A stretch of DNA of 64,000 nt from Alteromonas sp047556435 (lineage in GTDB: Bacteria > Pseudomonadota > Gammaproteobacteria > Enterobacterales > Alteromonadaceae). Location of the stretch: assembly GCF_047556435.1 (NCBI RefSeq), contig NZ_CP180210.1, positions 2,108,001 through 2,172,000 on the forward strand, given 5' to 3'. Both the position numbers and the translations under genes were made by a program. Positions 26,799-35,631 of this stretch are shown one piece after another. Position 1 is the first letter of the stretch; each line of letters starts with the position of its first letter. The notes below the pieces were generated by a model. That model was not told the origin of the DNA. It saw only the letters and a list, made by a program, of their open reading frames with translations, and did no database searches.

Positions 26799-28232
26799 TT
26801 ACGCTGGCTGTGTTGCTGGATCAGCCGCGATGCTGCCTTTCGGCGCGCGCACGGTTTTGTAGGTGTTATAAGCCATAACCAGCATGCCGGCTACAACAAA
26901 CAGACCACCAATGAAACGAACCACATAGAACGGCTTAGATGCTTCCAGCGATTCAACAAAGCTGTAAGTCAGTGTGCCGTCTGCGTTTACTGCGCGCCAC
27001 ATCAGGCCTTGCAGAACACCAGACATCCACATTGCTACGATATAAAGTACGACACCGATAGTGGCTAACCAGAAATGTACGTTAACCAGGCTGGTGCTAT
27101 ACATCGCACGTTGACCAAATAGGATAGGGATCAGGTGGTATATAGAGCCGATAGATACCATAGCAACCCAACCCAGCGCACCGGAATGCACGTGACCAAT
27201 GGTCCAGTCCGTGTAGTGAGACAGGGCATTTACCGTTTTGATCGCCATCATCGGGCCTTCGAAGGTAGACATACCGTAGAAGGAAAGTGAAACAATCAGG
27301 AAACGAAGAACGGGATCCGTTCGCAGTTTATGCCAAGCACCAGAGAGTGTCATGATACCGTTGATCATGCCGCCCCAGGAGGGCACAAACAGAATTATCG
27401 ACATCACCATACCTAGTGACTGAGTCCAGTCTGGCAACGCTGTGTAATGAAGGTGATGCGGACCTGCCCAGATGTATAGCGAAATCAATGCCCAGAAGTG
27501 AACAATGGATAGGCGATACGAATAGACCGGGCGTCCAGCCTGCTTCGGCACAAAGTAGTACATCATGCCCAAAAAGCCTGCTGTCAGGAAGAAACCAACC
27601 GCGTTGTGGCCATACCACCACTGCATCATGGCGTCTACCGCGCCAGCATACAGAGAATAAGACTTAGTGAAAGAAACCGGAATTGCCATACTGTTACCAA
27701 TATGCAGAACCGCAACAGTCAGCATAAAGGCACCGAGGAACCAGTTGGCTACGTAAATGTGGGATACTTTACGAATGACCAGAGTTCCGAAGAAATTGAT
27801 AATGTAAGCGATCCAAACCAACGCAATAAGAATATCGATTGGCCACTCCAGTTCAGCGTACTCTTTACTTGATGTTAACCCCATAGGCAACGTTATCGCT
27901 GCAAGTACGATTACCAGCTGCCAGCCCCAGAATGTGAAGCTTGCCAGTTTGTCACTGAAAAGACGTACCTGACAGGTGCGCTGAACAATATAGTAGGATG
28001 TTGCGAAAAGCGCACAGCCGCCAAAGGCAAAAATTACGGCATTGGTGTGCAACGGACGCAAACGGGAAAAAGTTAACCAGGGGGTATCAAAGTTAAGCAT
28101 AGGGGCGAATAATTGCGCAGCAATAAACACGCCGATGCCCATACCAACGATTCCCCAAATGATGGTCATGATGGTAAATTGCCTAACTACTTTATAATTG
28201 TAGTCAGGTTGTGCTTGGCTTATTTCACTCAT
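26799..28232 (-). CDS. ccoN: CcoN, catalytic subunit I of cbb3 oxidase
   Basis: A 477-residue haem-copper oxidase with about twelve membrane helices. Visible haem and copper ligands include the His in LRPLHTNAVIF, WWYGHNAVGFFL, the pair in GPHHLHYTALPDWTQ and the late HVHSGALGW. It reduces O2 with high affinity and pumps protons. It is the first gene of ccoNOQP, and an FNR-type box lies in the 218-bp upstream gap. Confidence 0.97.
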   Translation of the reverse strand: MSEISQAQPDYNYKVVRQFTIMTIIWGIVGMGIGVFIAAQLFAPMLNFDTPWLTFSRLRPLHTNAVIFAFGGCALFATSYYIVQRTCQVRLFSDKLASFTFWGWQLVIVLAAITLPMGLTSSKEYAELEWPIDILIALVWIAYIINFFGTLVIRKVSHIYVANWFLGAFMLTVAVLHIGNSMAIPVSFTKSYSLYAGAVDAMMQWWYGHNAVGFFLTAGFLGMMYYFVPKQAGRPVYSYRLSIVHFWALISLYIWAGPHHLHYTALPDWTQSLGMVMSIILFVPSWGGMINGIMTLSGAWHKLRTDPVLRFLIVSLSFYGMSTFEGPMMAIKTVNALSHYTDWTIGHVHSGALGWVAMVSIGSIYHLIPILFGQRAMYSTSLVNVHFWLATIGVVLYIVAMWMSGVLQGLMWRAVNADGTLTYSFVESLEASKPFYVVRFIGGLFVVAGMLVMAYNTYKTVRAPKGSIAADPATQPA

Positions 28233-28412
28233 TTCAATGAATCTTCCACTTCAAATGAACAATGGGTCTCCAACTGCCGAAAGGATACGGTTCCTGCGAG
28301 GTTGCGGGCTTCACATCATGCCTGGAAAAAGTAATAATTATTGTCTCCAAGCCAGTTGGTACGCGGATGATAAAGTTTTTATATACAAAAAGATACCATA
28401 AACTCGCCGCGC

Positions 28413-28426
28413 TTGATCTTGGTCAA
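28413..28426 (-). promoter_or_regulatory. FNR-type box upstream of ccoN
   Basis: TTGATCTTGGTCAA matches TTGAT-N4-ATCAA at nine of ten fixed bases. On the minus strand possible -10 sequences follow at 27 to 35 bp (TATCTT at 28390-28395, TGTATA at 28382-28387). Low-oxygen induction of ccoNOQP by FNR is well known in related bacteria. Confidence 0.65.
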
Positions 28427-28450
28427 TAATTACTACTGATTGCTAACAAA

Positions 28451-28927
28451 ATGGTTAATTTGGTGAACATTAAAATAACAAAAATATTACAAAAAGTGCT
28501 CGGGCCTATAATTATCATTATACTTGCTGGTGCGGTTTATTTTGCACAAAAACAACTCGATTCGCCGAATGAAAACGAAGCTCCCCTTAACGGTCTAGGC
28601 AATCAATGTGAGTTTGTCAATTTACGGTGTCACTTTACGCTTGATGGTCAACGGGCTTCCGCTACATTTGCAGAAAAGCCCGTAACCGAAGAATCAGTGA
28701 CTGTTCTGCTGCACCTTCCTGCCGAAATGGAAATACAGAGTGTATGGATAGAGGGCGACAATATGTACATGGGGAAAATTCCGGTGTTACCGGATCAGAT
28801 TCGCCCTGGCGAATGGGAAGGGTGGTTTATGCTTGGCAGTTGCAGTGAGCCAGTGATGCGATGGAAAATGCTGGTAAATATAAAAGGCCGGACTGCGCCG
28901 ACCTTACTGTACTTTACCACTTCCTGA
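28451..28927 (+). CDS. Membrane-anchored periplasmic protein, unknown
   Basis: I do not recognise this 158-residue protein with confidence. It has an N-terminal membrane helix (about 15-32) and a periplasmic beta-rich domain with three cysteines (QCEFVNLRCHF, LGSCSEPVMRW). The pattern resembles small unannotated proteins found next to cbb3 oxidase genes in marine gammaproteobacteria, but no function is known. It is divergent from ccoN and runs up to the bacterioferritin gene, 10 bp away. Confidence 0.65.
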   Translation: MVNLVNIKITKILQKVLGPIIIIILAGAVYFAQKQLDSPNENEAPLNGLGNQCEFVNLRCHFTLDGQRASATFAEKPVTEESVTVLLHLPAEMEIQSVWIEGDNMYMGKIPVLPDQIRPGEWEGWFMLGSCSEPVMRWKMLVNIKGRTAPTLLYFTTS

Positions 28928-28937
28928 TACCACAGAT

Positions 28938-29405
28938 TTACATCTGAGATTGCAAGTAGTTTGGTAACCCCAACAATTTAATCAGGTTTAGTTGCTGTTC
29001 CAGCCAGTGGGCATGATCCATTTCGGTATCATCAAGCAACACGATGAGCATATCGCGGGTAACATAGTCTTTTTCCTGCTCACACAACGCAATGACCTCG
29101 CGTAACTTTGCATCAACTTCATATTCAACCCGCAAATCACTTTCCAGCATTTCAGGTACGTCTTTACCCACCTTAAAACCGGTACGTTGCGTCATATCTG
29201 GTGTGCCTTCCAGGAACAGCATACGCTCAATAAGCTTAGTGGCGTGCCCACGCTCGTCGTCGAACTCATGATCGATGCGCTCATATAACTTATTGAGCCC
29301 CCAATCCAGATACATTTGGGAGTGAATAAAGTACTGATCCATTGCTGCCAGCTCGTAAGCGAGTAGGGCATTGAGACCGCTTATTACATTCTTATTACCT
29401 TTCAT
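28938..29405 (-). CDS. bfr: Bacterioferritin subunit with ferroxidase centre, no haem methionine
   Basis: A 155-residue bacterioferritin that stores iron in a 24-mer shell. In E. coli Bfr numbering the di-iron ligands E18 (AYELAAM), E51 and H54 (DERGHA), E94 (LREVI), E127 and H130 (EMDHAHW) are all present. The haem ligand Met52 is replaced by Arg (E-R-G-H). Its ATG overlaps the stop of the other bfr gene (ATGA), so the two subunits are made together and probably co-assemble. Confidence 0.95.
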   Translation of the reverse strand: MKGNKNVISGLNALLAYELAAMDQYFIHSQMYLDWGLNKLYERIDHEFDDERGHATKLIERMLFLEGTPDMTQRTGFKVGKDVPEMLESDLRVEYEVDAKLREVIALCEQEKDYVTRDMLIVLLDDTEMDHAHWLEQQLNLIKLLGLPNYLQSQM

Positions 29406-29881
29406 TCATCATCTCCCATGACCTGCGCCTGCAGATAATTTTCAATCCCCATGTTGTCGATCTGGTATTCCTGCGTTTCTAACCAGTCCAGATGCTCTTC
29501 TTCATATTCCAGAATATCTTCCAGGAGATCGCGACTCACATAGTCCTGTTTTTCTTCACACAGCGCTATCGCTTCGCGCAGCAGAGGTAACTGTTCGTTC
29601 TGGAATTTCATATCGCAGGCCAGCATCTCCTGCGTGTCTTCACCAATATATAACTTGCCCAGTGCCTGCAGGTTAGGCAGGCCTTCTAAAAACAGAATGC
29701 GCTCGATAATGTCATCGGCTTGCTTCATGTCTTTAATCGACTTCTTGTAGTTTTTTTCATTCAGCTCTTCCAGGCCCCAGTTTTTAAACATTCTGGCGTG
29801 AAGGAAGTACTGATTTATTGAGGTCAGTTCACTGGTAAGCACATCGTTAAGCTTGGCAACGACCTGTTTATTGCCTTTCAT
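29402..29881 (-). CDS. bfr: Bacterioferritin subunit with haem methionine and degenerate ferroxidase site
   Basis: A 159-residue bacterioferritin, first gene of the two-gene operon. It keeps the haem-binding Met52 (KDMKQAD) but the ferroxidase ligands at 51 and 54 are Asp and Gln in place of Glu and His; E18, E94, E127 and H130 remain. It is thus the mirror image of its partner: haem-binding but with an impaired iron-oxidation centre. Such two-subunit Bfr pairs are known in Neisseria and some gammaproteobacteria. Confidence 0.95.
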   Translation of the reverse strand: MKGNKQVVAKLNDVLTSELTSINQYFLHARMFKNWGLEELNEKNYKKSIKDMKQADDIIERILFLEGLPNLQALGKLYIGEDTQEMLACDMKFQNEQLPLLREAIALCEEKQDYVSRDLLEDILEYEEEHLDWLETQEYQIDNMGIENYLQAQVMGDDE

Positions 29882-30032
29882 AAACTATCCTGTGATTGAA
29901 TGATGCGAGAAGTATAGTAGCGATCATTAAAAAGGTCAAAATATTAAGTAAAAACAAAGACATACAAATGTGAATAGTTCTTACTTCATCCTTTGTTTGT
30001 ATTTGTAGATGCTAATAGAGTTATATACGAAT

Positions 30033-31613
30033 TCAAGTTGCCGAAGGCTCACCTTCCACAAAGGCAAGACTCTCTTCCGCGAACCCCAAGCCGGCTTCGG
30101 TGAAAAAGTTAAACACCTTATCTACGCCACGGGAAAGGAGATAGTCCACTTCATCTTCATATCGGGCTATGGCAGCAATTTTCCCTGTATATCCGGCATT
30201 CTTAAGCTGATTACTGATATTTATCGCATCTTCAATAGAAGGCAGAGCAAGCAAGATCAGCCGTACATTTTCAATATTCAGGTTGTCCCATAGGTCAACA
30301 TCTTCACCATCCCCCACAATGACATTCATACCCTCGCTTTTAAGACGGTTTATTTTCACGCGGTCTGCGTCCATGCCCCATACTTTTGAGTCGACAAGTC
30401 GGGAAAGTGACTGAAATGCGCCAAGACCAACCCGGCCCATCCCCACTACCAGAAATTCCGCGTCATCAATATGAGGGTAAATGTCTGCTTTTAGTCGGTT
30501 TGGTCTCTCAAACTTTTTAATTTCCGCTTTGATACGGTGATACTGAGAGTGCGAAGTGCGATACAGAATACTGGTAATTACAAAAGAAATTGATACCGCC
30601 AGCGCTATGACTACCAGCCAGTCTTCAGCCAACAGCCCCAATGTTACTGACAAGGCGCCGACAATCAGTCCAAATTCACTGAAATTGCTCATTACCAGAC
30701 TAGTCAGATAGGAGGTCCGTGCCCGCAGTCGCAGTTGCGTCAGAATGCCAAAGAACAACAGCGCTTTGAGTGGCAATAACAAACAAAACAGCAACGCGAG
30801 GATAATCATTTGTGTATCGGGTAGCGCAGTAAGCCCGATGCTAAGAAAAAATCCTATCAGGAACAGATCCTTAAAACTCATTAAGGATTTTGCCAGTTCC
30901 GTCGCTTTCGCGTGCCGCGCCATGAGTATTCCGAAAATGAGAGCACCAAGGTCGCCTTTAATATTTACCAGTTCAAACACGTGGTAGCCACCCAGTGCGA
31001 GAATGAAGCCGGTAAGTGGCAGCAATTCGCCGTGGCCGGACTTGTTCAACACCTTGTAGAAAACCGGAACCAGCGGCGGAATCGTAAGTAAGCCAAATGC
31101 CCAAACCGTTGGCAGTTTTCCTGTAGCGGCAACCAAAAAGATGACCGCAAACACGTCCTGCATAACCAGGATCCCAATCGCCAGCCTGCCATGTCGGGTT
31201 TTACTCTCGCCACTTTCTTCCAGCACCTTTACAACACAAACCGTGCTTGAAAAACTCAATGCGAATGCAATTAATGCGGCACTTTGCCAGTCAATCATCG
31301 TGGTGGTGGATGCAACTATGGCAGCAACCCCATATAAAGCGCCTGAAACAACGGCAATCCAGATAAGCGTATGCGACACACTGCCAGCCCACACTTCCCG
31401 GCGGCTGAGATCTTTCAGGTTCAGCTTCAGGCCGATGGTAAACAGCATAATGGTAATGCCAAGGTCGGCGATACTTTGTAGTGCCGGGTTTGATTCAAAC
31501 CCAATTACATTCAGCACAAAACCGGCTACCAGATAGCCGACCAGAGGAGGGATCCCGACAAGTTTTACGGCCAGGCCACAGATAAAAGCGAAAAGCAGAA
31601 ATGCGAATTCCAT
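30033..31613 (-). CDS. CPA2 cation:proton antiporter with TrkA-N domain (Kef/YbaL-like)
   Basis: A 526-residue inner-membrane protein. About twelve hydrophobic segments form a Na+/H+ exchanger domain (1-375; GIPPLVGYLVAGFVLN, then FTIGLKLNLKDL), followed by a cytosolic Rossmann TrkA-N domain (about 395-515; FLVVGMGRVGLGAF, then GDGEDVDLW). It ends without an RCK-C domain. K+ or Na+ efflux in exchange for protons, gated by nucleotide, is likely. It stands alone. Confidence 0.88.
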   Translation of the reverse strand: MEFAFLLFAFICGLAVKLVGIPPLVGYLVAGFVLNVIGFESNPALQSIADLGITIMLFTIGLKLNLKDLSRREVWAGSVSHTLIWIAVVSGALYGVAAIVASTTTMIDWQSAALIAFALSFSSTVCVVKVLEESGESKTRHGRLAIGILVMQDVFAVIFLVAATGKLPTVWAFGLLTIPPLVPVFYKVLNKSGHGELLPLTGFILALGGYHVFELVNIKGDLGALIFGILMARHAKATELAKSLMSFKDLFLIGFFLSIGLTALPDTQMIILALLFCLLLPLKALLFFGILTQLRLRARTSYLTSLVMSNFSEFGLIVGALSVTLGLLAEDWLVVIALAVSISFVITSILYRTSHSQYHRIKAEIKKFERPNRLKADIYPHIDDAEFLVVGMGRVGLGAFQSLSRLVDSKVWGMDADRVKINRLKSEGMNVIVGDGEDVDLWDNLNIENVRLILLALPSIEDAINISNQLKNAGYTGKIAAIARYEDEVDYLLSRGVDKVFNFFTEAGLGFAEESLAFVEGEPSAT

Positions 31614-31954
31614 AATCGCGTAAAGTCCTGTTTATTAATACGTATTGCCAGCGAACCAAAATGAAAAATCGTCATTTACCAGGTCCGCGTGTTTCCGATG
31701 AGGCGATATTTCGTGAACGAAAATTAGCGCATAATCAGTGAAACTACTTCTAAATGAATACGTTAAGGATGCGTCAGACGAAGGCATATGTAAATGCGTT
31801 ATCGCGTTTAATAGCAATGATTTGTTGCACTCAACGAAATACCATATGCGATTACAATGACAGAATCCTTGCGTTACAGCATGAATATACGTGCATTTTT
31901 AGTTTGGCTCTGTTTACGGCTTTCAGTCTCTGTGGATCGCTTGTGTACATACAT
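31614..31954. other. Intergenic region, no supported gene
   Basis: About 340 bases between the antiporter start and the hydrolase stop, both on the minus strand. I see no gene with a ribosome binding site and no strong hairpin. The antiporter promoter should lie here. Confidence 0.5.
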
Positions 31955-32947
31955 TCATGGTAATTGTTTGTAAAAGTCTTCCACACGTGCAGGCATTTTT
32001 ACCGGATGGTATGCCCCCGCTTTTTCGTAAAAATGATTAAGAATGTGAAATAGCCTGGCCGGAGATTCAATACTCACGTAGTGACCGGTATCACTCATTA
32101 CCGAGCAATAGACAGAAAGTGCCCGACACCAGGCTTCTGCCGCAGAGATATCCACCAGCGAATCCTGTCTTCCCCAGCATAGCTGAACGGGTATATCCAG
32201 ATTGCCGACATGTGGAATAAGCCGACTTTTATCTTGCCAGTAAATAGAGAAGAGCGCCTGTATCCTGGTTCTCTGTAATGTAAAGTGTTGTGCCATCGCA
32301 TCTTTTATTACGCCTGGATAGCGGGGCGGGCGAAAGGTAGCCATCGCATAAAGCGCGTAAAAATCCTCTTTAGACTGGGTAAAGAAAGGGTTTCGCGTTT
32401 GCGAAATCTGTTTGTCAAAAAGACTTTTCTTACTGCCAGACTGACTCATAGGGGCAATTAAGGTAAGAGAAGCCACCGCACGCTGTTGTTCTCTGGCGAG
32501 AATATACCCAATATCTGCCCCCATACCCTGACCAATAATGTGCGCTTGAGAATAGCCCATTTGCCAGATAAGCGCGCCGAGTCTCTGAACCTGCGCTGTC
32601 AGTGAGAAATCCCAAAGTGGGTCGTAGCCAGTTTCTCCGAACCCTGGCAAATCCGGAACGACAACATGAAACTTGTCACTAAATTTACTTGCCAGCGGTA
32701 ACCACATGGTTTTATCTGCCGGAAAATCATGTACCAGAATGAGGAGTTGCCGGGTGTCATGAATTGGCTGACTCTCGTTCTCCAGCACAACGATTGGGAT
32801 CCCATTTACCCGGTAACTTCGTTCGCGAAAACCACTTTTCATCATTCGCCATTGCTGAAGACCACGATACAACCAGACACCGGTTTTCGGGTAGGTGTAA
32901 TAATATGTAGCGACGAGCAACAGAAGAAATCCGAGAATGATGTCCAT
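31955..32947 (-). CDS. Alpha/beta-hydrolase-fold protein lacking the nucleophile serine
   Basis: A 330-residue protein with an N-terminal membrane helix (about 2-18) and an alpha/beta hydrolase fold. It has LVHDFPADKTMW (oxyanion region), PDLPGFGETGYD, GRQDSLVD (acid) and DTGHYVSIESP (catalytic His). The nucleophile elbow, expected as G-x-S-x-G, is G139-Q-G141-M-G143: the serine codon is replaced by GGT. Other parts are well kept, so the protein may be a non-catalytic binder or may use another mechanism. It is monocistronic. Confidence 0.85.
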   Translation of the reverse strand: MDIILGFLLLLVATYYYTYPKTGVWLYRGLQQWRMMKSGFRERSYRVNGIPIVVLENESQPIHDTRQLLILVHDFPADKTMWLPLASKFSDKFHVVVPDLPGFGETGYDPLWDFSLTAQVQRLGALIWQMGYSQAHIIGQGMGADIGYILAREQQRAVASLTLIAPMSQSGSKKSLFDKQISQTRNPFFTQSKEDFYALYAMATFRPPRYPGVIKDAMAQHFTLQRTRIQALFSIYWQDKSRLIPHVGNLDIPVQLCWGRQDSLVDISAAEAWCRALSVYCSVMSDTGHYVSIESPARLFHILNHFYEKAGAYHPVKMPARVEDFYKQLP

Positions 32948-33307
32948 GAAGTGCCTTAATTAAACGTTTTTATCGATTAAAAGATTGGAATTTGAGCGCT
33001 GCGCAGTTATGCGTAACCTCGGCAAAGGGTAAAGTCGCTTTATATCAGAAGCTTAACACTTGATATGCTCAGGTTGATATTTTCGCAAATAACGACAACG
33101 CTGACGCGGATTGTATGATCAATAACCTATTTTGGTGTTTCCAGGCAAGTCCATAGCGTCATTATTGGGGAAAATACGCGGTGTCGGCACACTGCATTAT
33201 TCCAATTATTCCATTGGAATAATTGGGTCGTTAACATTAACCAGTTGATCTGCAACGACAGGTAAACCATATTGGTCTAGCAATTCATCTGGCGCGACGG
33301 AGTGCTT
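32948..33307. other. Intergenic region with a 25-bp palindrome
   Basis: The divergent promoter region between the alpha/beta-hydrolase gene and the GltS-like gene. Apart from the perfect palindrome at 33202-33226 I see no gene or terminator. Confidence 0.5.
33202..33226. promoter_or_regulatory. Perfect 25-bp palindrome, candidate operator
   Basis: CCAATTATTCCA and TGGAATAATTGG are exact inverted repeats around one T. The site is about 80 bp upstream of the GltS-like start and has no T tract, so an operator for a dimeric regulator is more likely than a terminator. The regulator is unknown. Confidence 0.6.
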
Positions 33308-34939
33308 ATGCGTTTTCAAATCCTTTTCGTGTTAACCATAGCGTTAGCCGTTAATATCGCACTTGGTTTTATCTGGGCGCCGGCATGGTGGTTTATCCTC
33401 CTGACTGCCACGTTACTTGGCTTTGCTGTTTTTGACTCATTGCAACGCCAGCACGCTATTTTACGAAACTTCCCTCTCATCGGCAGAATGCGGTGGACTA
33501 TTGAAGGTCTGCGTCCTTATATCCAGCAATATTTAATTGAACCTGACACGGGTGGCGCGCCCATTTCAAGAATGTTCCGCTCTATTGTTTACCAGCGTGC
33601 CAAAAATAGCCGCGAAACCGTGCCTTTCGGAACCCAGTTGGACACATATTCAGACGGCTACGAGTGGATTGGTCATTCTCTCTCAGCCATGCAGGTTGAG
33701 GAGATGGATGAAGATCCTCGTGTGACAATCGGCGGTCCTGCCTGCAAAAAGCCCTACGATGCCAGCTTATTGAATATTTCTGCAATGAGTTTCGGCAGCT
33801 TATCGAAAAACGCCATTCTTGCGTTAAATAAGGGAGCGAAAGAGGGCGGGTTTTATCACAATACCGGGGAGGGCGGCTTAACACCTTATCACCTTGAGCA
33901 TGGCGGCGATATCGTCTGGCAAATCGGTACTGGATATTTTGGCTGTCGCAGCAACGACGGTGGATTCGATAGAGCGAAGTTTAAGGAGAAAGCCCGCCTT
34001 GATGCAGTGAAGATGATTGAAATAAAGCTTTCACAGGGCGCGAAGCCTGGTCATGGAGGAATTTTGCCCGCTTATAAAAACACTCCGGAGATTGCTAAAA
34101 TTCGGGGCGTCCAGCCCCATACTCAGGTTGATTCTCCACCGCGGCACAGCGCCTTCTCAACGCCGCTGGAAATGATGGATTTTATCAGTGAACTGAGAGA
34201 GCTAAGTGGTGGCAAGCCTATTGGTATTAAACTGGCATTGGGCCGTAAGAGTGAGTTCATCGCTATTTGTAAAGCCATGCATAAGACCGGCATTATGCCT
34301 GACTTTATTACCGTTGACGGCGGTGAGGGTGGAACCGGAGCCGCGCCACTCGAATACACCAATTCTATAGGTTTTCCGTTAAGAGAGGCGCTGGCCTTTG
34401 TAGATGACTGTCTTATTGGATTCGATTTGCGTCAGCACATCAAATTAATTGCGTCCGGTAAGATCATTACCGCATTTCAACTGGTTAAAAACCTCAGTCT
34501 GGGAGCGGATTTGTGTAACAGCGCCAGAGGCATGATGCTGGCACTTGGGTGTGTTCAGTCGTTGTCGTGTAACACCAACCGTTGTCCCACCGGCGTCGCG
34601 ACGCAGGATCCAAAACTTGCAAGGGGACTAAATGTTGAAGATAAGTACGTCAGGGTGCAGCGGTTTCATCAGAAAACGATTTTAGCGTTAATGGATATTT
34701 TATCGTCGACCGGCCATCGTTCACCTGCAGATTTAAATCGTACACACATATTCAGGCGTGTCGATCAGAGCTGCGTTCAGCGTTATGACGAAGTATTTCC
34801 GCTGATTAAACGTGGTAGCCTGCTACAGGATAATGTGCCAGATGCCTACAAGCTACATGTTAAAGAAGCGAGCGCAGAAAGCTTTATGCCTGCCAGTTTA
34901 CTGGCTGACATAGAAGAGGAAACAAAGGCCGTATCGTAA
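33308..34939 (+). CDS. FMN-binding glutamate-synthase-like protein, membrane-anchored
   Basis: A 543-residue protein with two N-terminal membrane helices (about 3-45) followed by a GltS-type FMN barrel: KPYDASLLNISAMSFGSLSKNA, GGEGGTGAAPLEYTNSIGFP (FMN/2-oxoglutarate region) and SCNTNRCPTGVATQ, which corresponds to the iron-sulfur loop of glutamate synthase. The glutaminase domain of GltB is absent, so it cannot be a normal GOGAT; it probably is a membrane-bound flavin oxidoreductase of unknown substrate. ATG 33308 has CGGAG upstream; a GTG two codons earlier is less well placed. Confidence 0.85.
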   Translation: MRFQILFVLTIALAVNIALGFIWAPAWWFILLTATLLGFAVFDSLQRQHAILRNFPLIGRMRWTIEGLRPYIQQYLIEPDTGGAPISRMFRSIVYQRAKNSRETVPFGTQLDTYSDGYEWIGHSLSAMQVEEMDEDPRVTIGGPACKKPYDASLLNISAMSFGSLSKNAILALNKGAKEGGFYHNTGEGGLTPYHLEHGGDIVWQIGTGYFGCRSNDGGFDRAKFKEKARLDAVKMIEIKLSQGAKPGHGGILPAYKNTPEIAKIRGVQPHTQVDSPPRHSAFSTPLEMMDFISELRELSGGKPIGIKLALGRKSEFIAICKAMHKTGIMPDFITVDGGEGGTGAAPLEYTNSIGFPLREALAFVDDCLIGFDLRQHIKLIASGKIITAFQLVKNLSLGADLCNSARGMMLALGCVQSLSCNTNRCPTGVATQDPKLARGLNVEDKYVRVQRFHQKTILALMDILSSTGHRSPADLNRTHIFRRVDQSCVQRYDEVFPLIKRGSLLQDNVPDAYKLHVKEASAESFMPASLLADIEEETKAVS

Positions 34940-34947
34940 AACTGTCC

Positions 34948-34982
34948 GGCCATACACGCCATCATTACGGGATTGTATGGCC
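34948..34982. terminator. Inverted repeat between convergent genes
   Basis: GGCCATACA and TGTATGGCC form a 9-bp stem with a 17-base loop between the convergent GltS-like and cytochrome genes. There is no T run, so a terminator role is only likely from position. Confidence 0.4.
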
Positions 34983-34999
34983 AGATGACTGTATACGCC

Positions 35000-35473
35000 T
35001 CATTCATTCTTTTTTTCAGGAACTCTCAATTCATACAGACGGTATTCAGAGGTGCGATAGGGGGTCACTTTATACTTTGGCTGTAGAAACGAGACAATAT
35101 CTATCAAATCGGCGACGGTCAGTACGTCATTCATATTACGCATCCGGCTTTCACCGTTCTCGCTGGTGATACTTACCGGGTAGCGGCGGGTTAATTTATG
35201 AGAGGGATTAATAACACTGGTGACCAGTTCACCATAGGTAGTAACGCGACCGCTACTGCCACCAAGCTGCACAGCATTTGGTATCAGATATTCGTGGTTT
35301 TCAGGTACCTTGATGCCGTCCACTTTGTGGCAATCGGTACAGCGATACTCACTGAATAACACTTTTCCCTTTTCCGGATCTCCATCTGGCAGGCTGAATC
35401 CCCTGGGCGAATCAGGGCCAAATCCGCACGCACTCAGCGCTAACACAGCGCCAGTCAACAACATTTTTCTCAT
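35000..35473 (-). CDS. Mono-haem cytochrome c lipoprotein
   Basis: A 157-residue protein with a lipoprotein signal peptide (lipobox LSAC, Cys16) and one c-type haem site, CTDCHK near residue 47. The distal ligand may be a Met in the later MRNMNDV stretch. It is probably a periplasm-facing electron carrier. It is divergent from a Usp gene whose promoter has an FNR-like box, so it too may respond to oxygen. Confidence 0.85.
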   Translation of the reverse strand: MRKMLLTGAVLALSACGFGPDSPRGFSLPDGDPEKGKVLFSEYRCTDCHKVDGIKVPENHEYLIPNAVQLGGSSGRVTTYGELVTSVINPSHKLTRRYPVSITSENGESRMRNMNDVLTVADLIDIVSFLQPKYKVTPYRTSEYRLYELRVPEKKNE

Positions 35474-35552
35474 TGCCGCGTCTCCTTATGTAAATCCATA
35501 CCGTTACTTATAGCAGCACGCACATGTATTGCTACTGTTATTGATGGAAATA

Positions 35553-35594
35553 TTGACCAGGGTCAAATGGTCACAAGTAATTTTTTTCTATACT
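35553..35594 (+). promoter_or_regulatory. FNR-like box and -10 element upstream of the usp gene
   Basis: TTGACCAGGGTCAA (35553-35566) is a perfect palindrome that differs from TTGAT-N4-ATCAA by one symmetric change in each half. TATACT (35589-35594) is centred 32 bp downstream, exactly the class II FNR promoter geometry. The start of transcription would be near 35601. Confidence 0.6.
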
Positions 35595-35631
35595 TGACCA
35601 CAATACCGCGCCATATCGCTGGAGAGAAAAA

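Noticed and set aside
28413..28426. FNR box as the activator site of the plus-strand gene at 28451
   Set aside because: The distance is too short: a start site 41.5 bp downstream would lie inside the coding region.
30009..30293. Plus-strand open frame of 94 codons
   Set aside because: It lies antisense to the end of the antiporter gene and has no ribosome binding site or family match.
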